Of a stretch of 64,000 nt of DNA, positions 47,487 to 59,000 are shown piece after piece (the stretch's first letter is position 1; each line of letters begins with the position of its first letter). Position numbers and translations under genes: made by a program. Origin of the DNA: Liolophura sinensis. Its lineage: Eukaryota; Mollusca; Polyplacophora; Chitonida; Chitonidae. The stretch spans positions 14,911,191 through 14,975,190 of the forward strand of contig NC_088300.1 of assembly GCF_032854445.1 (NCBI RefSeq), given 5' to 3'. The notes under the pieces are model-generated. The model saw nothing but the letters and a program-made list of their open reading frames with translations. It ran no database searches and was not told the DNA's origin.

Positions 47487-50108
47487 ATGGAAGTCTGATG
47501 AGAGCATAACTAGAGTATCATGATGGTTTAGGGGCACACGAGACAGTGGGAGTGTGTTTTTGGGCTGTGCTCCTACAGCTACAGCTCAACAGATTCCTTT
47601 CACTATCCAAGTACAGGACAAAAGGTGGGCAAGGGACAAGACGTGCGTAATTAAAATGACTGTATTGCTTATTTATGGAGAAAAGCAATCCCCAACATGA
47701 TGCTAGGGGGTGTTTTCGTTTCTACTTTTTAAGCATTTAGTAACACATGAACAGTCAGAATGAAACATTAAAACAAAGTCGGAGTTAAACTGACACGAGG
47801 CTGGTTACGCGTGACCATTTTCCATCTAGTACACTGTCGTCTGTGCTCTCGTTTTACTCTCCACATCCGTGGCCTTATAGATCATGGAGTTTGGGAATTG
47901 GAGTTCGTGCATTTGCGCAAATGTACTTCTAATGCAGAGACATTATTGCGTAGATCAGTGTGCTCAATGCAATAAATATATGTATGTATATACAGAAAGC
48001 TTCCAGTTTATCCCATGAAACAAAGTCAATACTGCTGTATTTGATTCACGGCTATGCCTCAAGTCTGTGCGTCCTCTAATCCAAGTGAATGTATGCCTTC
48101 TTTGCTTGGCTATCTCATTTACGTTTTAAGTGATTCGGGACAACTTTTGTTATAGGTGAAGTACTGTATGTTGACGTATATATGTTGCATTGCATGACGT
48201 CACTTTGGCGGCGTTAATTTTGTTGCATAGTGCGTGGAATTATTTGTGCGGTATTAAAAGGGATAAACAATGAAAAGTTTACTTTGTTTCAAATTCCGGT
48301 CGAATGTAATTTCCCGTGGTTTACAGCAGACATTGTCTCTCAGTGTCATGAGGGTAATGCCTACAAACAGTTAAAGGTCGATGGCAGTGTCTATATACAA
48401 TACCAGTATTTTTCACCGCCCACGAGCTGTAGATCAATGTTTTCAATGAATTCTTCATGTAAGTACACGCGTTGGCGTCGGTGTAAGTACTCCTATATGA
48501 AAGCCTAATGGTTTACAACTCGGAACAAGATCCTGTGCTATTACGCTGGCAACTATTTTTTCAACGTAGTTGAATACTTCTCTCATATGTACACGCTGCA
48601 ACGTACGCCACCCCCGGCTCTTTATTACCTGTAGTTTTCTAAGACTTGCTGACATGAATGTGTTTCAGTGTAATATACGTCCATGGACACATGTAAATGA
48701 ATGCATGTCGGCGCATGCGCCACATTCTGCGCTCACCATATCTGTTTGTATTGGTCCTTATCCAACATAACTCATATTACTTTATTTGTTTTATTGTTTT
48801 ATTAATGGTACCCTACTAAAGCAGGTGAGGGGGAGATACAGAACTGAATCCAGGCATGACGACCAGATTGGCGCGTTACCATGTGTTCACATAGCATATA
48901 AAGATAACACAGAAGAGTTGATTGATATGATATTTCATGCTTACTGTCATGAAATGCCGCTCGGCTCAGACAATGTCCCATCATGCAATGCGTTACACGT
49001 CATACGTGTTCGTGCATTAACATATTACATGTACACAGATGAGATTTTAATTTAAATGCCCCTGCTCCTTATTTCTCGACATTCAGTATCTACATATATG
49101 ATATGCCAGTAGACCAGTTGATTGTCATTGATGTCCTGTAAATGTTTTTATTTCTGCGAATCAGACATTGTTTCACAAGATCATATTTGTATATATGTAA
49201 GTAACTGTCGATGAAAGAATTATTTACTATGTAACATACAGTTTATCGTTTCGCATAGAGCTATATCTTGCTCTTAATCTGAGTGTTCCGTGCAAGTGTT
49301 TGTTCTTCTTGTTTTTGTTTTTTTTCACCAAAAAACCAAATTATTCTATGCCTGCCGGTTATCGTAGTTGATTCCTTCGCGTTCAAATGACGCCGCCTTT
49401 TGTTTATTTGCCTGCCGTAATCAAGATTTTTTTTTTCAATTTTACGGCGACGGTCAGGTTTACGAGTGGAAGAAACCACCGGCCATGTCTGACAGTTGCA
49501 GTGAACCAGCACTTTAAGCCGTCATCATGACCATCCTCTATTACACTCTACATTAACAGATAGACGCTAATACTTACCTTTGCTACACATAGATTCGTCT
49601 AGTTAAGGAGATGCGTATAGAGTTTTCTTGGGTCACAAGAGCATAGAAATAATGAATTTGCTTTGAAATCTTTCATTGTTAGATGATACTGCTTTTTGCA
49701 ACCGTCATTTAGCTGTATATTTACAAACCATAGTTTCTTTCCTTCGAACAACATTAGAGCGCGAGTTTAAAAAAACCCTCCCGAAGAGGGTGGTATATGA
49801 CGGAAAAGAATACATGCAGTCCATGCACTCGTGCCAAGCTCACTGCACTAAGAGGAGCGTCCGGAATTGGTGTCTCTTGGAAAATATATCTTAACCCCAG
49901 CTGTGGTTAACACGTCACATGACTGACCTCATTTATTGCAAAGGCATGTTTAATGTGTGTATATCAACGTCTGTTCCTTACCAAATTCCATCATCTTCAG
50001 GCATAGAGGTTCTGTAGGTATAACTCTTGCAATTACGTTGCCCGAATAGAGTTATCTAAGTCCGCGATGAATTCATCTAGCCACATCAGTGACTGGGAAC
50101 AGTAATCG
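47487..50108. other. Intergenic, no gene recognised
   Basis: Open frames of 60-92 codons occur around 48230-48500 and 48790-49050 in less AT-rich DNA, but they have no recognisable domain and no supported splice partners. Confidence 0.45.
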
Positions 50109-50120
50109 AGGATCCGAATT

Positions 50121-50209
50121 GAATGAATGAATGATTATGTCTTAACGCCACATCGGCGATATCTCAGCCATATCGTGGCGAGAACAAGTTAAAAAACACG
50201 AGGCGGTAC
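50121..50209 (-). mobile_element. SINE family 3 fragment with 12-bp target-site duplication
   Basis: (GAAT)n GATTATGTCTTAACGCCACA, TCGGCGATATCTCAGCCATA, TCGTGGCGAGAAC. AGGATCCGAATT flanks it perfectly at 50109-50120 and 50210-50221. The terminal simple repeat differs from families 1 and 2. Confidence 0.9.
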
Positions 50210-50221
50210 AGGATCCGAATT

Positions 50222-51485
50222 AAACTGATAAACTGACGGACAACTTGAGAATTTGCCGGCTAAATATAGCTATGCAGGCATGGATCCTTGGCAAAACATT
50301 ACAGAAACTAATTAAGGGCATATGCCGTTTAATTAAAACGCCTGTTTTCAATAAGGCAATGTATTGTGTTGTTTTTCAAAGTATAGTTATTCACCACAGG
50401 TTACTCGTACTGGTTTGTGTTAGTATTAGTGCCCCAAGGTTGGTACCTCCAGCTGAAATCGTCATATTGCCATATTTCCTCGATTTGCATGGATAGGACT
50501 GGATTCACCAATTGTCTTCAGATTTCAGCCTGTAGCTCTCCGTCCAGCAGCAAAACTAAAATGGGAGAGGTACAGCTAGTGCTGTCTCTATAGTATTTCA
50601 TGTCGTGATCATGATCACTGGCATCAACGTCCTATCTGACGTATAATAATTTTAAAGTGTAGAACAAACTTGAGCTACGTTTAGCCTTAAGAATAAAATA
50701 GGCAATCTTTTTACATCTTTTGATAACATAGCGCTCAGTGCAGAACACTGTAAGAATTGAATGCAAAATTACAGCCTAAAACACTGTGTATTGTTACAGT
50801 AAATCATGCTATAAATATTTTACACCATTTTCCCGCGCAATTCTGCACCTATGTGGTGTAATTTTACTCTAGTCGATGTGTATTTACAGCATTGTCTGTA
50901 AAACTGTAGCGGTTTGACGATTTACAGTGCACTTTGCTGTAAATGTACACCGTTTTTTTTTGGTAGGTGTGTAGATTTTGTTCATTACAAAGGTATATGT
51001 TGAAATATACTACTATTTTGGGTGTAAATATTAAACAGCAAATCTACAGTGAAAAGAACTGGTCACAAATTTGTCAGCACTTTTCACTGTAAAATTACAG
51101 TGTAATTTGTTACATTGAAAGATAGGCCAAGCACGGTACCAGTTGGTCCCCGGGTGTCTTCAACACGACCGTTTCAGTGAAGCATCCTATACGGGCGTCG
51201 CCCGTCACCAAAAATGTCTTAGTGTGTGTAATTTCGGAATAGATTAGATACTTACTGTACAAATTCATGGTTGATGACTCGCCTGATCTTGTTGTTATTT
51301 AATCAACAATAATGTTTTCAAAGACTGGACCCAGGTTTTGATTACAGGTACCAAACATAATCCCACAGCTCTTGGCTATTAAACTCATTTTCCTAATTAT
51401 TGGCCGTCCGGCTATATATTTGTACACAAGCACAAGTCTTTGGAATAGGATTCTACATTTAAATGTCATCATACATGTACTTAAA
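50222..51485. other. Intergenic, repeat-like segment with TTTACAGTGTAA motifs
   Basis: From about 50770 to 51120 the words TTACAGT, TTTACAG and ACTGTAA recur in both orientations. A 12-bp perfect inverted repeat TACAGTGAAAAG / CTTTTCACTGTA lies at 51045-51056 and 51080-51091. No gene recognised. Confidence 0.5.
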
Positions 51486-51493
51486 TGTAACCG

Positions 51494-51608
51494 TGTGTGG
51501 AATTGTCGCGCTTACAGTGTGTGTCGAATTGTTGCGTTTACAGTGTGTGTCGAATTGTCGCGCTTACACTGTGTGTCGAATTGTCGCGTTTACAGTGTGT
51601 GCAGAAAC
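51494..51608. repeat. 26-bp tandem repeat, about 4.4 copies
   Basis: GTGTGTCGAATTGTCGCGCT + TACA-type units with GAATTGT at 51500, 51526, 51552 and 51578, an exact 26-bp step. Confidence 0.95.
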
Positions 51609-54600
51609 GCGGATTCAGCCATGCACAGATCTCCATCCTTACCCTTACTGAATGACAAGTGACCATGTCAAGCGCTAGAAATCAAAGAATTAGGGCCAAC
51701 ATGTCTGATAACGATGGCGGGATCATCTTTCCAACACCATTGTCATCATGTGGACATTAGTGCGGGAATTAAGCGCCGTCGGAACCACCTCACGACAAAC
51801 TGCTGACTCGGCTGCTTTCGCGTCCTCTGCACTCCAGTAGTTGCTATGGTACTATCCTTCGATTCTCGTCAGCGTACTAAAACAATACCGGCGATAATTG
51901 TGAGGTCTAGGTGACGAATAACACTGTTTGCTCTCGTAATGGAAATGGATTTTTGCCTTGTTCCTACGTCAGGATTATCGTCGCTGAGTGAATCAGATTA
52001 ACACACTTCTTCATCAGGACATCAACCACGAGAATGGCGATGTAAGGTTTGGGATCAGATCGTCAATTACAGTTCTGGTGTAGATGTCTGAACACACTCG
52101 GAATGAGAACCAGCACAATAAAACTTTCTGTCTTTACCCCACCGCCCCATATACTGCAAGTAAATGGATTCGTGCTATTTAAAACAATGGCATAGATTAC
52201 ATAGGCGCCATGTTCCATACATTAATTCTGCAAGCTTCGAAAGTGTTGAAATAGTCTTACGTGTCTTGATGACAACAGGTTTGCATTCCACCAATAGGGT
52301 GAGCAAATCAAAGTCACACGTGGATAGATTAACCAGTAACTTGCCAAAGGTCAGTGGTTTATCCCGAGTACCCCAGTTTCCTTCACCCATAAAACTAAAT
52401 ACAAATCGTTGTGTAAGTGAAAAATTCTTGAGCACGGCGTTGAACAGCAATCAAATGTATGAAATCAAAACTGAGAAAATATACATTGACCTGCTATTAT
52501 TTATGGGTACGAAAATTTCCAAAACCATTTAGATGCAATTTAAATCAATGAAGGAATGAAAAGAATAGATCAGCTGTTAAGGAACCTACCGGGATCTGGG
52601 GCATTTCTCTGGTATGATTTACACTTTATTGTTAAACACGTAATAAACTTAAATAAGACTACAACACACTCGATCTAGCTTTTTATTTTGTTGTACCGAC
52701 CGGATTGAGTTGACGTCATTTTATCGTGTTTGTTCATCACAAAGGTGAAATTGATCAATAAGTTGTTTATGTCAGGGACCAGTGACGCATGATATTTGTT
52801 ATTATCGACTTCTAGCCTTTATCACCTAACATTAGGGATGTTTGTCAAAACATCCTCAGGATCACATGACATTTACAGAGCACCTAAACTGGAGCTAATA
52901 CGAGTCCGAGAAAAAAGCTTAGTTAAACCGCCAAAGTAATCACTAGTACCTTTACGACCTTTCCATCCCAGTAGGGCACTGCGGTTTTGTAATGCAATAC
53001 CATGTAATTATTTTATTAATTTCCAGCGGTGTAAAATTACTTCTTGGTGTTGACATACAAATTAAATATACAATAATAGAACAAGGGATAAATTATTATG
53101 CACAGATATTGTTGTACTGAATTATTATACTCTTCAAATATGTATGTTAATAATATATTGTATTTGATAGGAAATGTTGCTATCAGTTGTAGGTGTTTGA
53201 GAACTGTTATAATCATAATTTTAAGCGGTTGAAATGACATTCAGTTGGAATCACCTAAGATTTACTTTATTATTTCGATGTTCATAAATCTGTGCTATAA
53301 CTTGAAGCATTGATTGCTATGTATGATTCGAAGTATTAATTGCTAAGGTCGTGGTAATTAATATTGGACAATTTATTCAAATTCAGTACAACATCGACCG
53401 AGATTTACAACTTCCAATTAACACTGGCTACAAAGATGCCCTGAAAATAAAGAAGTGACGAAAGTTAAGCCTTATACAGATGGCTCCATTTCAATACGCT
53501 GGTGTGATCGCCCTGTAAAGTTGTTTAGTACTATACACATCGAGAGGATATTGCCCGCCTTTGGGTTTATCAGAAAAGTATACGATGATCAAAAATAGAA
53601 AAATTTGTTACAACATTTTTAAGTATCTGATATAGGATACCTGCTAGGCTTGCTTTGATGCCATCAGGACCAAATTCATCCTGAATGATAGAGGACATCT
53701 GAGTGTATGCATCTACAAAGCATGGCTGGATTACGTTGATAAACCAGAAGGTGGACGAATACTTGATTGTTAAAAATTGAATATTGTTTTCATCAGCCTA
53801 ATAAATTTAATTCCATGTATATTGATTACAACTGGCCTATGATGAGTGTTATACATCAACAATAATATAGATTATACGATTTACACAAGGGCTGCAATAC
53901 AAGCTAAGTTATGATCCCTTGCGGTATCGTTTTGGTGCACCACAGAGTCGATTAGTGATTCGTCTGAATACGGCCAGCCTCTGGAAGAGTAGTTTAAATG
54001 TAGAAAAGAGGTGTACTAGTGGTGAGGTTGTAGTTGTTGTATCTGGACATTTAAACTGTGTCTTACACAATCACAATAGTTAGGGCTATCTGCGTGCTTG
54101 GTCAAACTTTAGTTCCAAAATGTAATGAAGTATTTTGTATGCGCAAAGACAATATGTGTGTCTTCAAATATCATGAAACGAGGTTGACATCTTGGCTCTT
54201 AGGGGCCTTCAGTATTAAAGCTCATGTTGGAATTTTCACCCTTAAAATGTGCCACTAACCGGAAAGGCTACATAATAACTGTTGGTACATTGACAATCAT
54301 TTCTGGCATTACAATGCTGTATTTAAATATGAAGTTAAACTTTGAAATGAGAAAAACTTTTGGCCTGGCTGCGTTTTCTATAGGATGGGCTCATGCCTTT
54401 TATCGATGCATTCTGTCTTAACTCAGCCTGTACATTTGCTTGTGTTAGATCTCTTTCTGTACTTTACTTATGCACGTGCTTTAGACTGCTTTAGACAAAC
54501 CTGGTTCAGAAGTCGCATATTTTTTACACCTGGATACAACGATTCGAGATCAATACTGTGCTGAGTTACCTGGTAATGATCTCTTACCCGCCCTACATCT

Positions 54601-56002
54601 GTAAAAGCTCTCTTTTACTGAGTAAAACGTTATGCCGTGTTGTTCCCCGTTTTTAAAGATATACACAGTCATGAAAATGAGGCTTTACATGTGCTTTGGA
54701 ACAACAACACAACATAGTGATTGATAGTTTCACAGTTCATTGGAGGGAAACAATATCAACCATGCATGAACACTTTTCACTGGCATATGGAGCCTTGCAC
54801 GTTTCATTTAATTAAGTTCTAAATAGAGTTAAGTATACTTACATTATACCAGGCTTTAATTAAAACGATACCTAAACGATTAAATGATTTTTTCAAACTC
54901 GAAAAAAATGTTTAGTTTGGTATCATGGTCAAGTATCTAACGACTTGAGGCGTAATGAAAAACTAGGAACATGTAAAATAATATTTTAAACTAAAACTTG
55001 GTGCATGAAGCTGATCATGGGCAGTGTAATCTGTCTTGCTAAGAACATGAAGGTCAGTACGAAAACAACATAACTACGGGCCAGGTGGTTACCTGGTTAA
55101 ATTTCTCTACAGTGATGTCAATAAGGAATCCATTGGCCATTATTTAGAGATGGGGAAATGAAGCAGCCTGGGCAATCAGATCACTCGTTAAAAGCCAAGA
55201 AAAATACAAATACAGAATTCAGCATCTTTATCGTGCCAAAATTTTGTACAGTTAGATCTGTCCGTAAATGGGTGCCGGTTAGTATAATGACCTTTGAGAT
55301 GATTTGATTGATTGATTGACTGACTGTCTTATCGCAAGGTTCTAGAAGTTTTCACTCAAACCACGATGCTGAGGCTCAAATGTGAAGGAAACTGGAGTGC
55401 CCGACCTTGGCAGGTATATACACCTGACAAAACCTATGGGATATGGGCGGTATATCACGCTGAGGGTGTCGGTGAGGTGCTTAAGAGGGGTATATGTCAG
55501 CTGTCACAGGGTGAGATCCAGTTGTTCCGGGTCCCAGTAGCCAATGGTTGTATGATATTGATCATGGTTAACACGTACAATGTACCGCATCGGAGGGAGC
55601 TAGTTGTTAAGGTGTGTTCATTAGGTGTGTGTGTGGCCAGACTGAGAAACTAGTCCCTGCCCACCAGATGGGCCAGCCACTTCTTGACATTATCAGCAAA
55701 CTGACCCGGTTCTGTTACACGGCATTGCCAAGCCTCTTCCTACTGACATAGTTGTGTCCAATGTGCGGCAATCTTGTTCACGCCTTTGTTGCTCATTCTC
55801 ACCTATACGATTAGCTCAAGCTCAATTTGTTTGATAACGCTCAAAACGGTGTCCCAGTGTTAAAGAAGTGAGTGGTTTGAGCAGGATGTTGCTGAAGTGA
55901 TGTAGAGACAGGTGTGTGTGGATACAGAGCTGACAGCATGGATATACGTGTGTGGATACCTGGTTCATTCTAACGCACCTGTGGATAGCCGTCCTTCTCT
56001 AG
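51609..56002. other. Intergenic or 5' region of the anosmin-like gene, no exon supported
   Basis: The missing signal-peptide exon of the anosmin-like gene may lie here, but none could be chosen: it must end in phase 2 before a donor. A patch with balanced composition at 51680-52130 could be a promoter. A SINE variant occurs at 52325-52460. A 95-codon open frame at 55366-55653 has no recognised similarity. A (GATT)n run lies at about 55297-55320. Confidence 0.45.
52325..52460 (+). mobile_element. SINE family 1 variant
   Basis: AACCAGTAACTTGCCAAAGG, CAGTTTCCTTCACCCATAAA and a tail TAAGTGAAAAATTCTTGAGC + ACGGCGTTGAACAGCAATCA. It shares its 5' part with the element at 60535-60650. Confidence 0.7.
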
Positions 56003-56072
56003 TGGCACTGATTTCTTCGACGAGGTTGATTTGTGTCAGGCACAATGTGAAGTCTACTGCAGAAATGACCAG
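56003..56072 (+). CDS. Anosmin-like gene, first recognised exon (Cys-rich)
   Basis: The acceptor CCTTCTCTAG is followed by 70 nt reading GTDFFDEVDLCQAQCEVYCR-NDQ, up to donor GTAAAA. An in-frame TAG just upstream of the acceptor shows that the frame must be entered by splicing. The C-x3-C-x3-C pattern resembles the N-terminal cysteine-rich region of anosmin-1. Confidence 0.6.
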
Positions 56073-59000
56073 GTAAAATATACATGCACGTTTATGTTGT
56101 GAATATTTTCATTTTATATGAAAATAAAGGAACTTTTGTTATTTCAAGCTATGTATTTCTCTTCTGGGGCTTTTCACTGATAATATAAAATGGAAAATTT
56201 TTGTGTAATAATTACCATTTATCGCGCAGTAATAAATGTTAGGATGTTTTTATTATATTTTCATTCTCACTGTCACACATATAAATCACAGATGCTGCTA
56301 ATAGAATTGAATATATGTATGTAATTACTTGTATACCTATATTCACACATTAACCATATACCATTAGGCCTCTAACCTGATATAATTATCTCTACACCTG
56401 AGTTCCTACCTTGACCCTAAATTCTTATATTGCTGTCTTCACACATGTATTGTTTAATTCCTTATCATTATTTGCCATTACCTTATACTGTATGTTTGTC
56501 ATATGCCATATGTCTCTATCTGTAGACTTGTATGGACACCTCTACACCTGTATTGTTGTCATATTGCCATATGTCTCTACCTGTAGCCTTGTATGGGCAC
56601 CTCTACACCTGTATTGTTGTCATATGCCATATCTCTCTACTAGTTGCCTTGTATGGACATCTCTACACCTGTATGTTTGTCATATGCCATATGTCTCTAT
56701 CTGTAGACTTGTATGGACACCTCTACACCTGTATTGTTGTCATGGACACGTATCATTACCTGTAGCCATGTATGGTTACCTCTACGCCTGTATTGTTGTC
56801 ATACACCAGGTGTCATTACCTGTAGCAACGTGTCGTTACCTCTACACCTGTACTGTTGTCATGGCTATGTATCATTACCTGTAGCAACGTGTGGTTACCT
56901 CTACACCTGTATTGTTGTCAGTGGTTATGTATCATTACCTGTGGCGTTGTATGGCTACATCTACGCCTGTATGGTTGTCATACACCAGGTGTCATTACCT
57001 GTAGCAACGTGTGGTTACCTCTACACCTGTATTGTTGTCAGTGGTCATGTATCATTACCTGTGGTGTTGTATGGCTACACCTACGCCTGTATGGTTGTCA
57101 TACACCAGGTGTCATTACCTGTAGCAACGTGTGGTTACCTCTACACCTGTATTGTTGTCAGTGGTCATGTATCATTACCTGTGGTGTTGTATGGCTACAT
57201 CTACACCTGTATTGTTGTCAGTGGTCATGTATCATTACCTGTGGTGTTGTATGGCTACATCTACGCCTGTATGGTTGTCATATACCAGGTGTCATTACCT
57301 GTAGCAACGTGTGGTTACCTCTACACCTGTATTGTTGTCAGTGGTCATGTATCATTACCTGTGGTGTTGTATGGCTACATCTACACCTGTATTGTTGTCA
57401 TGGACATGTATCATTACCTGTAGCCATGTATGGTTACCTCTACGCCTGTATGGTTGTCATACACCAGGTGTCATTACCTGTAGCCATGTATGGCTACCTC
57501 TACACCTGTATTGTTGTTCTGGCCATGTATCATAACCTGTAGCCTGGCATGGTTACCTCTACACCTGTATTGTTGTCAGTGGTCATGTATCATTACCTGT
57601 GTTGTTGTATGGCTACATCTACACCTGTACTGTTGTCATGGACATGTATCATTACCTGTAGCCATGTATGGCTACCTCTACACCTGTATTGTTGTTCTGG
57701 CCATGTATCATAACCTGTAGCCTGGCATGGTTACCTCTACACCTGTATTGTTGTCATGGCTATGTTTTAATACTTGTAGCCAGGCATGGCCACCTCTACA
57801 CTTGTATTGTTATCATATGTCGTGTATAATTACATGTAGCCTTGAATGGTTACCTCTACCCCTGGTGTGGTTACCTCTACACCTGTATTGCTGTCATATG
57901 CCGTGTATAATTACATGTAGCCGTGAATGGTTACCTCTACCCCTGGTGTGGTTACCTCTACACCTGTATTGCTGTCATATGCCGTGTATAATTACATGTA
58001 GCCTTGAATGGTTACCTCTACCCCTGGTGTGGTTACCTCTACACCTGTATTGTTGTCATATGTCATGTATAATTACATTTTTTACCCCTGGTGTGGTTAC
58101 CTCTACACCTGTATTGCTGTCATATGCCGTGTATAATTACATTTAGCCGTGAATGGTTACCTCTACCCCTGGTGTGGTTACCTCTACACCTGTATTGTTA
58201 TATGCCGTGTATAATTACATGTAGCCTTGAATGGTTACCTCTACCCCCAGTGTGGTTACCTCTACACCTGTATTGTTGTCATATGTCATGTATAATTACA
58301 TGTAGCCTTGAATGGTTACCTCTACCCCTGGTGTGGTTACCTCTACACCTGTATTGTTGTCATATGCCATGTATAATTACATGTAGCCTTGAATGGTTAC
58401 CTCTACCCCTGGTGTGGTTACCTCTACACCTGTATTGTTGTCATATGCCGTGTATAATTACATGTAGCCTTGAATGGTTATGTCTACCCCTGGTGTGGTT
58501 ACCTCTACATCTTTATTGTTGTCATATGCCGTGTATAATTACAGGTAGCCTTGAATGGTTACCTCCACCCCTGGTGTTTTTAAGTCTACACCTGTATTGT
58601 TGTCATATGTCGTGTATAATTACATGTAGCCTTGAATGGTTACCTCTACCCCTGGTGTGGTTACCTCTACACCTGTATTGTTGTCATATGTCATGTATAA
58701 TTACATTTAGCCATGAATGGTTACCTCTACCCCTGGTGTGGTTACCTCTACACCTGTATTGTTGTCATATGCCATGTATAATTACATGTAGCCTTGAATG
58801 GTTACCTCTACCCCTGGTGTGATTACCTCTACACCTGTATTGTTGTCATATGTCGTGTATAATTACATGTAGCCTTGAATGGTTACCTCTACCCCTGGTG
58901 TGGTTACTTCTACACCTGTATTGTTGTCAAATGCCGTGTATAATTACATGTAGCCTTGAATGGTTACCTCTACCCCTGGTGTGGTTACCTCTACATCTTT

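Noticed and set aside
46918-47537. Minus-strand frames with FASQYSSITSNALI-type repeats, and a 145-codon frame
   Set aside because: They are translations of the 47-bp array and the adjacent SINE family 2 copy.
48230-49055. Two open frames of about 90 codons in less AT-rich DNA
   Set aside because: No domain, no supported splice sites, and length within chance expectation; left as unannotated intergenic DNA.
55366-55653. 95-codon open frame upstream of the anosmin-like exons, as its signal-peptide exon
   Set aside because: It has no N-terminal hydrophobic segment, no recognised domain, and no clear donor in the needed phase.
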